Positions 9,546 through 17,990 of a stretch of DNA of 64,000 nucleotides are shown one piece after another. Both the position numbers and the translations under genes were made by a program. This DNA is from Chlorogloeopsis fritschii (GTDB lineage: Bacteria; Cyanobacteriota; Cyanobacteriia; Cyanobacteriales; Nostocaceae), in the NCBI RefSeq assembly GCF_043099315.1, contig NZ_CP170746.1. One strand, given 5' to 3'. Position 1 is the stretch's first letter. The number at the start of each line of letters is the position of its first letter. The notes beneath the pieces were generated by a model. That model was not told the origin of the DNA. It did not search any database and worked only from the letters and a program-made list of their open reading frames with translations.

Positions 9546-10090
9546 GTCAGTTCTACCTCCAAGGCTTCAAGTTGCTGGTTTATCCAAGTTGTGGCTGTTG
9601 CTTCATCAGTCTCTATTGCCCGTTCTACTCTTGTTTTAGCAATTTCTAGCAGTTGTTTGGATTGCTCCCGCGCTTTGCGAGATGCCCTGACCTTTTCTGT
9701 AATTTTCTGGCGAGTAGATTCTTTTGGCAACGTGATCGGAATATTTAACAAGTCTTCAGTGGAAATTGCCGGATACATACTGGCAGTTGTATGAAGATCA
9801 AGGATTTCGCAGACAATGGGCGATCGCAAATAAACCAGTAAAACTTCTGGCTCTATTTTGGTTGGTTTTAAAACAGCAAAACCAGATGAACAAATGTAAT
9901 TATTTTGCTCTGTTTCAATCAGGGCTGAAAGTCTGCGAATGGGGTGGGGCGAACGGTTGACGTAATTACATCGTTAGTTTTGACAATCCACTGCGCTCGA
10001 CTTGGGGCTTCTTCCATTGCTACTACTTCACTATTAGCAAAGCCTTCTCCGCTTTCTTAATACCACGGAGGCGATCGCTCTGACACAGAT
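9542..10090 (-). pseudogene. hsdS (type I restriction specificity subunit) relic with frameshifts
   Basis: The last 95 codons (from 9829) are open and end with a typical HsdS tail: target-domain strand ASMYPAISTEDLLNIPITLP, then a coiled coil RQKITEKVRASRKAREQSKQ. Homology continues upstream in other frames: IRRLSALIE...NNYICSSGFAVLKP, then FANSEVVAMEEAPSRAQWIV, then SDRLRGIKK. This implies at least two frameshifts, near 9945 and 10060. HsdS gives DNA target recognition to type I R-M complexes; no hsdR or hsdM is nearby. The piece is non-functional as an S subunit, though the open tail may still be translated and coupled to the Uma2 gene. Confidence 0.8.
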
Positions 10091-10175
10091 TAAGTATTTA
10101 TAGTGCGTTTTACTACTCGTTTATTTGGGAATACTGGTATTGTAAGTATCCTTTACATATCCAGCGCTCCCCACC

Positions 10176-12056
10176 ATGATGTTGAAATTATTAAGCTATT
10201 CCTTACACTCAGATGGTTTCATCCCCCACGGGCATTGTTATCTCTGGAAAACAGGGTTAGTTTGGCTTCACATTGTAGCTGATGCCACGATCGCTCTTGC
10301 TTATTATTCAATACCCTTCTTACTCATCTACTTTATTTCTAAACGCAAAGATGTTCCTTTCAATGGAGTCTTTCTGTTGTTTGGTGCTTTTATCATTGCC
10401 TGTGGTACTGGCCACTTAATGGATATCTGGACATTATGGCATCCAGATTACTGGATTGCAGGTAGTCTCAAGGCTTTTACTGCCATTATTTCAATATATA
10501 CGGCGTTTGCGTTAGTTAATCTCATCCCTCAAGCTCTGACATTGCCCAGCCCTGCCCAGTTAGAAGCTGTCAACCGATCGCTTGCCAGTGAAATTGTTGA
10601 GCGCAAGCGAATTGAGCAAGAGCTACGTCAAGCAGAGGAAATTGCTACAAACTCCAGCCAAGCCAAGAGCGAATTCCTCGCTAATATGAGTCACGAGTTA
10701 CGCACACCCCTTAATGGCATTCTAGGTTACACGCAGATCCTCCAACGCACGGAACCTCTAACTAATAAAGGGCGCAAAGGGGTAGAAATCATTCAGCAGT
10801 GCGGTTCCCATCTATTGACTCTAATTAATGATGTCCTGGATCTCTCCAAAATTGAAGCTCGAAAATTGGAGCTAAATCCTGTTGATTTCTACTTTCCTGC
10901 CTTTCTAGACAGTGTGACAGAAATTTGCCGCATCCGGGCAGAACAAAAAAGCATCGCGTTTCACATCGAACTCGAACCAGATTTACCTGTGGGCATTCGT
11001 GCTGACGAAAAGCGCTTGCGTCAAGTTCTAATTAATTTACTCGGTAATGCGATTAAATTTACCGAGCAAGGCAGTGTCACTTTCAAGGTTAAGTTCGCAA
11101 GTCAAAAGCAACAAAAAACAAACTACAAAATTCGCTTTGAAGTGGCTGATACTGGGGTGGGCATGAACGCCGAGCAACTCAACAAAATTTTCCAGCCCTT
11201 TGAACAGGTAGGAGATCGGAAACGACAGGCTGAAGGTACAGGTTTGGGATTGGCAATTAGCCAAAAGATTGTCTCGTTAATGGGCAGTCAAATTGAGGTG
11301 GAAAGTGAGTCTGGCAAAGGCAGCACTTTTTACTTTGAGGTGGAATTGCAGGAAGCTAAAGACTGGGCTAAGGCTTCTAGAATGATGCAACAGGGGACAG
11401 TTGTTGGCTATCGAGGGGAAAAGCGAACAATTTTGGTGGTGGATGACAAATGGGAAAATCGCTCGGTGCTTGTCAATTTATTAGAGCCAATTGGATTTAT
11501 CTTAGTGGAAGCTAGTCAAGGTGAGGAAGCATTAGAGCAGGCGATCGCCCACAAGCCAGACTTAATTATTACAGACTTGATGATGCCCGTGATGGATGGA
11601 TTCGAGTTAATCCATCGTCTGCATCAGTCTCCTCAATTCGAGAAGATTGTTGTGATTGCCTCTTCTGCCAGCGTGTTTGAAACCGATCAATATAAAAGTA
11701 TTGATGCTGGAGCGAGTGCCTTTCTACCGAAGCCTATAGAAGCTGAAACCTTGCTGGAACTGCTGCGCAAATATTTGCAATTGGAATGGGTACATGAGAG
11801 CAAGGTAGAAACAAATACAAAAGCAAATGTTGCTAGTTCAAATCATCCAGCAGAGATGATTCCTCCTGCTAAAGAGATTTTACAGCAGTTACTCAACCTG
11901 GTGCAGGACGGTGATATTCAAAGAATTCAAGAAATGGCTCCGCAACTATCTGCATCCGATGAGAAGCTGACTCTATTTGCCCAGCAACTGATGCAGCTGG
12001 CTAGCAATTTCCAGATTAAACGCCTGGAAACCTTGATTAAGCAATATATCCATTAA
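10176..12056 (+). CDS. Ethylene-receptor-like hybrid histidine kinase
   Basis: The first 125 residues form the three-helix ethylene-binding domain of plant ETR1 and Synechocystis SynEtr1: PHGHCYLW, then VADATIALAYYSIP with Asp36, then IIACGTGHLMDIW with the copper ligands Cys76 and His80. A HisKA domain (SHELRTP, His173), an ATPase domain (N box near 290, DTGVGM, GTGLGLAIS), a receiver (Asp467 in TDLMMPVMDG) and a short helical tail follow. Family knowledge: SynEtr1 binds ethylene through Cu(I) and influences phototaxis. No GAF domain is visible between sensor and kinase, unlike ETR1. The next gene is a REC-histidine kinase 100 bp downstream, likely a partner. The start is taken at the first of two adjacent ATG codons. 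Confidence 0.92.
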   Translation: MMLKLLSYSLHSDGFIPHGHCYLWKTGLVWLHIVADATIALAYYSIPFLLIYFISKRKDVPFNGVFLLFGAFIIACGTGHLMDIWTLWHPDYWIAGSLKAFTAIISIYTAFALVNLIPQALTLPSPAQLEAVNRSLASEIVERKRIEQELRQAEEIATNSSQAKSEFLANMSHELRTPLNGILGYTQILQRTEPLTNKGRKGVEIIQQCGSHLLTLINDVLDLSKIEARKLELNPVDFYFPAFLDSVTEICRIRAEQKSIAFHIELEPDLPVGIRADEKRLRQVLINLLGNAIKFTEQGSVTFKVKFASQKQQKTNYKIRFEVADTGVGMNAEQLNKIFQPFEQVGDRKRQAEGTGLGLAISQKIVSLMGSQIEVESESGKGSTFYFEVELQEAKDWAKASRMMQQGTVVGYRGEKRTILVVDDKWENRSVLVNLLEPIGFILVEASQGEEALEQAIAHKPDLIITDLMMPVMDGFELIHRLHQSPQFEKIVVIASSASVFETDQYKSIDAGASAFLPKPIEAETLLELLRKYLQLEWVHESKVETNTKANVASSNHPAEMIPPAKEILQQLLNLVQDGDIQRIQEMAPQLSASDEKLTLFAQQLMQLASNFQIKRLETLIKQYIH

Positions 12057-12157
12057 GTAGAAGGCAGTCGCTATGAAACAAGTTTCACGCCAAGCATGAA
12101 AATTTGACTTTTCCTACACCCCTACACCCCCACACCCATTTTCAAGTTAGACATATC

Positions 12158-13438
12158 ATGGCAACAACCTTAGACGCCCGATTCATTTTGATTGTGGATG
12201 ACAACCCCACCAACTTATCTGTTCTTTCCGAAGCTCTCAGCAATGCTGGTTTTCGATTCCGAATTGCGGTTGATGGAGAAAGTGCGATCGCTCAAGCTGA
12301 ACGCAATCAACCAGAGTTAATTTTGCTAGATGTGCAAATGCCGGGGATTGACGGATTTGAAACCTGTCGTCGTCTCAAAGCTAATCCTGTTACTCAAAAC
12401 ATTCCAGTAATTTTCACCACAGCCCTAGCAGATACAGACAGTAAAACTCAAGGATTTTCCCTTGGTGCTGTCGATTATATTCCTAAACCGTTTGCACAAG
12501 AAGAAGTTCTTGCCAGAGTGCGCGTACATTTGCAACTGAAGCGACTCACCGAATCATTAGAACAACAAGTTAGCGATCGCACTGCTGACTTGCAAAAAGC
12601 ACAGGTTCAAATGGTGCAACAAGAAAAACTATCAACACTGGGAGAGTTAATCGCCGGAGTTGCCCACGAAATCAACAACCCCATCAACTTTATAGCCAAC
12701 AATATCCCACCCCTAGAAGAATACATTGCAGGAGTAACCGAGATTTTCCAACTGTATCAACAAGAGTATCCAAGCCCGACAGCTAAAATTACCACTGCCA
12801 TTAAAAACTTGGATCTGGAATTTGCTCTCGAAGATATACCAAAAATCTTGTACTCACTCAAGTTAGGCACCGAGCAAATTGAGAGTCTTTCTGAATCACT
12901 CCGCACCTTCTCCCGCTCGGATAGTGATGTTAAAGTATTTGCGGATTTGCATAAAGGACTTGATATTACCTTGATGATTTTGCAACATCGCCTCAAAGCT
13001 AGAGGCGATCGCCCCCGCATCGAAGTCATCAAAAATTATGGCACACTATCAGAGGTAAATTGCTACGCGGGGCAGATGAATCAAGTGTTCATGAATATTC
13101 TGGCAAATGCAATTGATGCTCTTGACGAAGCCATCAAGCTGAATAAATTGAACAATTCCATCCCCCAAATTCAAATTGCAACAGAGATAGATGCTGATGG
13201 CTGGGTTGTCATTCGGATTGCTGACAATGGTATAGGTATCCCTGAATCCGTCAAACCAAGATTATTCGAGCCGTTGTTTACCACCAAGCCAGTCGGCAAA
13301 GGAACTGGGCTTGGCTTATCGATCACCTATCAAATCGTCGTAGAAAAACACAATGGTACATTAGAAGTAAACTCTCAGCTAGGTGGGGGAAGCGAATTTA
13401 CAATCAAAATTCCAACCATGAACGTAATTGATGATTAA
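12158..13438 (+). CDS. REC-histidine kinase (response regulator/sensor kinase hybrid)
   Basis: The chosen ATG (MATTLDARFILIVDD) starts at the receiver; an upstream ATG at 12104 would add 18 residues encoded by CCTACACCC-type repeat DNA and is less likely. The N-terminal receiver carries Asp58 in LLDVQMPGIDG. A coiled coil, a HisKA helix (GVAHEINNPINF, His170) and an ATPase domain (NILANAIDA, DNGIGIP, GTGLGLSI) follow. Such REC-HK proteins receive phosphate from an upstream kinase and relay it onward; the ethylene-receptor-like kinase just upstream is the obvious candidate. There is no membrane segment, so it should be cytosolic. Confidence 0.9.
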   Translation: MATTLDARFILIVDDNPTNLSVLSEALSNAGFRFRIAVDGESAIAQAERNQPELILLDVQMPGIDGFETCRRLKANPVTQNIPVIFTTALADTDSKTQGFSLGAVDYIPKPFAQEEVLARVRVHLQLKRLTESLEQQVSDRTADLQKAQVQMVQQEKLSTLGELIAGVAHEINNPINFIANNIPPLEEYIAGVTEIFQLYQQEYPSPTAKITTAIKNLDLEFALEDIPKILYSLKLGTEQIESLSESLRTFSRSDSDVKVFADLHKGLDITLMILQHRLKARGDRPRIEVIKNYGTLSEVNCYAGQMNQVFMNILANAIDALDEAIKLNKLNNSIPQIQIATEIDADGWVVIRIADNGIGIPESVKPRLFEPLFTTKPVGKGTGLGLSITYQIVVEKHNGTLEVNSQLGGGSEFTIKIPTMNVIDD

Positions 13439-13597
13439 ATTGCTGTTCGGTTCGCGACTATTTTTAGTATTTTTTTTGACAACAATTTTAGTAGGTTGCT
13501 GTTGGCGACTCCTAGTATTAGATTATTTCTACCAAGCGATCGCTCCAAGACTTCATCTTCTAAGTACCATGTACAAAGAAGATTTCCATTCCAGACT

Positions 13598-15670
13598 ATG
13601 CCAGCAGCAAAACCTCTCACCTACCCATCTACCCGCAAAAGCAATCAAATAGACAGTTACCACGGCGCTCCGGTGGCAGATCCTTACCGCTGGTTAGAAG
13701 ATCCAGACTCAGAAGAAACTAAAGCTTGGGTGGAGGCGCAAAACAAAGTTACTTTTGGCTATCTTGAAGAAATTCCTGCTAGAGAAAAAATTAAACAACG
13801 CCTCACTAAGCTGTGGGATTATGAAAAATACAGCGTTCCTTTTAAAGAAGGGGAGCGCTACTTTTACTTTAAAAATGACGGACTGCAAAATCAAAGTGTT
13901 CTTTACACCCTCAAATCTCTCAACGAAGAACCAACAGTTCTACTCGATCCTAATACTCTTTCTGAAGATGGCACTGTAGCTCTTGCGGGATTGGCAATTA
14001 GCGAAGATGGTAAACTTTTAGCTTATGGTTTATCTACTGCTGGTTCTGACTGGCAAGAGTGGAAAGTACGCGATATCGAAACTTGCCAAGACTTAGAAGA
14101 CCATCTAAAGTGGATTAAATTCTCTGGTGCATCGTGGACAAATGATCGTAAAGGCTTTTTCTACAGCCGCTACGATGAGCCGAATGAAAAATCTAAATTA
14201 GCAGATGTTAACTACTATCAAAAGCTTTACTACCATCGTTTGGGTACACCCCAATCTGAAGATATTTTAATTTACCATCGTCCTGATGAGAAAGAATGGG
14301 GCTTTGATGGTAGCGTTACAGAAGATGGACAGTATTTAATTATTTCGGTTTGGTTGGGAACAGATCCTAAAAACTTGGTTTTCTACAAAGATTTAACTAA
14401 TCCAAATTCAGAAGTAATAGAACTGATTAACAAGTTTGAAGCAAATTATGGTTTTATTGATAATGATGGAAATGTCTTTTATTTCCGCACTGATTTAGAC
14501 GCACCACGCGGACGATTAATTGCCATTGACACTCAAAAACCTGCTTTAGAAAATAGACAAGAAATTATTCCACAAGCAGCAGAAACTTTAGAAAGTGTTG
14601 GCATTATTAATAACCAATTTGTTGCTGATTATCTCAAAGATGCTCATAGCCAAATCAAAATTTTTAACCTCAATGGCGAGTTTGTACGCGAGGTAGAATT
14701 ACCTGGTATTGGCTCGGCAGGAGGTTTTGGTGGCAAACGCTATGACACCGAAACTTTTTATAGTTTTACAAGCTTTACCACACCAGCAACTATTTATCGC
14801 TATGACATGGTGAGCGGCAAAAGTGAAATTTTCCGTCAGCCAAATGTAGATTTTAATCCTGCTGATTACGAAACAAAGCAAATTTTTTATAACAGCAAAG
14901 ATGGCACGCAAGTGCCGATGTTTATCACCCACAAAAAGGGTATTAAATTAGATGGTAATAATCCCACCTACCTTTACGGTTATGGTGGTTTCAATGCTTC
15001 TCTCACCCCAGCTTTTTCTGTTAGTAATTTAGTGTGGATGGAAATGGGTGGTGTTTATGCCGTTCCTAATATCCGGGGCGGAGGTGAGTACGGGGAAGAA
15101 TGGCATCAAGCGGGAATGAAGTTGAAAAAGCAAAATGTGTTTGATGACTTTATCGCTGCTGCTGAGTGGTTGATTGCCAATGGCTACACCAAACCTGCAA
15201 AATTGGCGATCGGGGGTGGAAGCAACGGCGGATTACTAGTGGGTGCTTGCATGACTCAGCGCCCTGATTTGTTTGCTGCGGCGTTGCCAGCAGTAGGTGT
15301 GATGGATATGTTACGTTTCCCCAAATTTACTATTGGTTGGGCTTGGGTTTCTGAGTATGGTTCGCCGGAAAACCCGGAAGAGTTTAAAGCACTTTATGCT
15401 TACTCGCCATTGCACAACCTCAAACCTGGCACAGCTTATCCAGCGACTTTAATCACTACTGCCGATCACGATGATCGCGTTGTTCCGGCGCATAGTTTCA
15501 AGTTTGCTGCTGCTCTGCAAGCCGCTCATGCTGGTGATGTGCCAGTGTTAATTAGAATTGAGACGAAGGCGGGGCATGGCGCTGGTAAACCCACAACTAA
15601 AATGATTGAGGAAGTAGCTGATAAGTGGGCTTTTTTGGTGCGTACTTTGGATATGGAAGTTGAGAGTTAG
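13598..15670 (+). CDS. Prolyl oligopeptidase (S9A serine peptidase)
   Basis: About 690 aa from the preferred ATG (MPAAKPLTYPSTR), the usual family length; an earlier ATG at 13496 would add an unlike 34-residue tail. The N-terminal part (PYRWLEDPDSEET) and a seven-bladed propeller region precede the alpha/beta hydrolase domain. Catalytic residues visible: Ser542 in GGGSNGG, an Asp in DHDDRV (about 623-627) and His660 in KAGHGAG. The enzyme cleaves short peptides after proline in the cytoplasm; no signal peptide is seen. It stands alone and is followed by a terminator. Confidence 0.95.
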   Translation: MPAAKPLTYPSTRKSNQIDSYHGAPVADPYRWLEDPDSEETKAWVEAQNKVTFGYLEEIPAREKIKQRLTKLWDYEKYSVPFKEGERYFYFKNDGLQNQSVLYTLKSLNEEPTVLLDPNTLSEDGTVALAGLAISEDGKLLAYGLSTAGSDWQEWKVRDIETCQDLEDHLKWIKFSGASWTNDRKGFFYSRYDEPNEKSKLADVNYYQKLYYHRLGTPQSEDILIYHRPDEKEWGFDGSVTEDGQYLIISVWLGTDPKNLVFYKDLTNPNSEVIELINKFEANYGFIDNDGNVFYFRTDLDAPRGRLIAIDTQKPALENRQEIIPQAAETLESVGIINNQFVADYLKDAHSQIKIFNLNGEFVREVELPGIGSAGGFGGKRYDTETFYSFTSFTTPATIYRYDMVSGKSEIFRQPNVDFNPADYETKQIFYNSKDGTQVPMFITHKKGIKLDGNNPTYLYGYGGFNASLTPAFSVSNLVWMEMGGVYAVPNIRGGGEYGEEWHQAGMKLKKQNVFDDFIAAAEWLIANGYTKPAKLAIGGGSNGGLLVGACMTQRPDLFAAALPAVGVMDMLRFPKFTIGWAWVSEYGSPENPEEFKALYAYSPLHNLKPGTAYPATLITTADHDDRVVPAHSFKFAAALQAAHAGDVPVLIRIETKAGHGAGKPTTKMIEEVADKWAFLVRTLDMEVES

Positions 15671-15694
15671 GGCATACATGTTCTCAGCATTTGC

Positions 15695-15730
15695 AGTCTA
15701 ATACTAATTTTGGTATTAGACTGGCATTTT
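15695..15730 (+). terminator. Intrinsic terminator after prolyl oligopeptidase
   Basis: The perfect 10-bp stem AGTCTAATAC/GTATTAGACT has an 8-nt loop and is followed by GGCATTTTT, 25 bp after the stop codon. Confidence 0.75.
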
Positions 15731-15818
15731 TCTTGTTCGTCTCAACGCAGAGTAACGCAAAGGAAGCGCAGAGGTACGGAGAGGATCGCCTGCTGCAAAG
15801 CTTGAGTCAAGCAACTTT

Positions 15819-16805
15819 TTACTTTGATTCGATGGACATTGTCATAGATAATTTTTGATTAATTGGTGTTTCTTCCAGACTGCCTGGATTTTTTTGAGTC
15901 ATTACGCTATTACTACGCAAGGACATGGTTGAACGAATTGGCATCAGTTTGTTCAACGGCACAATTGCTTGTCCTTGACCTTTGCCACTATAAGATTTTA
16001 GAGTTAATGTCACTCCTGGAGGCAGTCCTGGTGTAGTCAACTTTTGGGATGGTGATGCCAGTTGTTCTACACCTATGTTGAAGGTAGCAACACCATTTTT
16101 GAGATTTACTAACTGATATGTAGCTATTTGTTTGAGATTCATGCCATTTATATTTACCGTCGAGGTAACTCGCCAGCGAGATCCTATTCCCACCGCTTGT
16201 TGAGGAAGTGGCGACGAGAGTTGCTCCAGAGAATTCGACATTTGCTGCATCATCTGTTTGAGGTTTGGATCTAACCCTGTTGGCAAAACCAAGTTAGCTT
16301 TTTTGGTGTAGCCGCGATTATCGACAATCGCAGAACCCTTTATGCCACGTATCTTTTGTATTTGCGAACGTACTGTATTAAGTACTTGTGGTGGCAAATT
16401 TGTATCGCCTACAAAATCTACATCAGAGTAAGAAAATTCGTAGTGAATATCTCCATTAGGAGCAATCTTGGTGACTGCTGTCTGTAACGTCATTACAGTT
16501 GCTGGCTGTTTGAACGCGGGTAAGGCTTCACCTGCGATCGACATTGCCATATCCATATTCATAGTCATAATTGCAGCTTGCTTAAATTTGACTGGAGGTT
16601 TGAAACGCAATTGCTGCTTGGCTCCAGTTCCTGGGTTGAGTAATTCTATTTGGGGTTGTTTGGCGGTGGGAGAAGGTTTTTTAGAGTTATTTATTACTGG
16701 TTTAGCTTTTAATGGAGTTTCAGCTTGAACGGATGTTACTGAAGGTTGAAATCCCAATCCGACAATTAGATAAATTATCCCACCAACAAAAAAAGTTCTT
16801 TTCAT
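15819..16805 (-). CDS. Secreted protein of unknown function, about 328 aa
   Basis: The start is taken at MKRTFFVGG; a second ATG four codons upstream is possible. An N-terminal signal peptide (MKRTFFVGGIIYLIVGLGF, cleavage near VQA-ET) is followed by a Pro/Lys-rich linker. The mature part is beta-rich, with methionine-rich stretches (MTMNMDMAM, KQMMQQMSNSL, MTMSIES). It resembles secreted beta-sheet proteins of the DUF6263 type, but I cannot confirm the family. It is probably periplasmic. It stands alone and is convergent with the prolyl oligopeptidase gene. Confidence 0.7.
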   Translation of the reverse strand: MKRTFFVGGIIYLIVGLGFQPSVTSVQAETPLKAKPVINNSKKPSPTAKQPQIELLNPGTGAKQQLRFKPPVKFKQAAIMTMNMDMAMSIAGEALPAFKQPATVMTLQTAVTKIAPNGDIHYEFSYSDVDFVGDTNLPPQVLNTVRSQIQKIRGIKGSAIVDNRGYTKKANLVLPTGLDPNLKQMMQQMSNSLEQLSSPLPQQAVGIGSRWRVTSTVNINGMNLKQIATYQLVNLKNGVATFNIGVEQLASPSQKLTTPGLPPGVTLTLKSYSGKGQGQAIVPLNKLMPIRSTMSLRSNSVMTQKNPGSLEETPINQKLSMTMSIESK

Positions 16806-16817
16806 GACATTGACCAA

Positions 16818-17178
16818 AGATTGATTCGCATCTTAACCTTTGATCACAATAACTGTATATAAAAATACTTGAAGATTTACGTAGAGATCGGAAATCTTAA
16901 ATTTTTAGGGTGCGTTAACTTTTGATAGGTTAAGTAAGGGCTAATGCAGTGTATGAGATAGGCGATCGCGCTACTTACCAACAGTGAAGTAAGTGATATC
17001 CCTTAGTGTTCTACTCGCATTGATTGATATGTTACATAAGAGTTAATGTAGTCTACAAAATTGGCGATGCTTAACGGCAAGCCGCTTTGCGTCTACGCAC
17101 TCATCCCTACATTTCACTCAACTTGCATACTTCTGTATTTGAGCAGTTTTTAACTTCTGATACAGAAGCGGATTTTTT
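16818..17178. other. Intergenic region without recognised gene
   Basis: AT-rich stretch between two minus-strand genes. It holds one HIP1 octamer and two loosely similar segments (AAGTAAGGGCTAATGCAGT near 16931 and TAAGAGTTAATGTAGTCTA near 17036). No open frame or clear RNA structure was seen. Confidence 0.6.
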
Positions 17179-17514
17179 TCAAGATACGGCAAAGCCTGTA
17201 TATTGACGTAAATTCTCTGGATGAAAACCTAAAACAATGTCTTCACGAGGAATACCAGCTTCCATAAGTGCTTCTGCAACTGGGTAAGAACTACCGTCAT
17301 ACTGAATCCAAACTTTATCACTAATAATGTCGATATGCACCGTACAACCATGTACGCGACGAACTTCATCCCAACCTACTTGTAGAACTAGGTAACGGTC
17401 ACGTTCAGAATCAATAATAGTTCCAATATCAATTTGACCGTGATAAGGTTTGTGAGTGGCATATTCGCGTACAACTTTTTGCACAATCTCACGATACTTT
17501 GCTATTCTATCCAT
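17179..17514 (-). CDS. xisI: XisI-family protein
   Basis: The 111-aa protein matches the fdxN-element excision controlling factor XisI along its length: IAKYREIVQKVVREYA, DRYLVLQVGWDEVRRVHGC, IWIQ-type strand VWIQYDG and the C-terminal IPREDIVLGFHPENLRQYT. XisI was first found with XisH as needed for excision of the fdxN element in Anabaena, but most xisHI pairs lie far from such elements and may act as nuclease-inhibitor or toxin-antitoxin-like pairs. Its ATG overlaps the end of the xisH remnant. The gene looks intact while its partner does not. Confidence 0.92.
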   Translation of the reverse strand: MDRIAKYREIVQKVVREYATHKPYHGQIDIGTIIDSERDRYLVLQVGWDEVRRVHGCTVHIDIISDKVWIQYDGSSYPVAEALMEAGIPREDIVLGFHPENLRQYTGFAVS

Positions 17515-17858
17515 TGCACAATCCTCGCTTGTTGCTCATCAAAAACAATTAAGCGGATCTTTATCCGATTGAGGATTAACTGACCAAAGCGTTCTGAAAA
17601 GAAATTTTCATAGACTCGCTGGGGAATTGCCAGATAAAGTAAGCGTTCTGGCTCTAATTCTAAAAGAACAGTGCGATAGATATCATATTGCCCTACTGCC
17701 TCCTGAAGGTCACGTATTGGCGAAAGGCTAAGAAAACTTTTAATTTCAACAGCGATTTTTTGAGAATCCTTTTGAGCAGTATTACCGACGGCAGATATCG
17801 CTGCAACAAAACTAAAAGTTGCCCATTAATTGTCCGGTGCAAGCGTTTATGATGCCGC
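17502..17858 (-). pseudogene. xisH: xisH, 5'-truncated or frameshifted
   Basis: An open frame from 17825 to the TAG at 17502 decodes to the C-terminal three quarters of XisH: IAVEIKSFLS, SPIRDLQEAVGQYDIYR, EPERLLYLAIPQRVYENFF and a final IRLIVFDEQQARIVQWI. No start codon precedes the conserved region in this frame; an in-frame TAA lies at 17826. Upstream sequence continues in another frame from an ATG near 17858. The first 30-40 residues of a normal 138-aa XisH are absent or scrambled. XisH has a PD-(D/E)XK-like core; the EIK half of the motif is still present. Confidence 0.75.
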
Positions 17859-17990
17859 ATATTTTAACAACAGTACATCTGTACGTTAGTAAAACAATCT
17901 TATAATTTAGCATCTTCAACCCTATTATTGCTATTCTTAAAGCAGTAAATAGCGATTTTTTCACAAATTTATGTATTAAGCCTATATACT

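Noticed and set aside
13428..13652. 74-codon frame overlapping the end of the REC-kinase gene
   Set aside because: Hydrophobic start but no ribosome site; it overlaps the start of the prolyl oligopeptidase gene in another frame.
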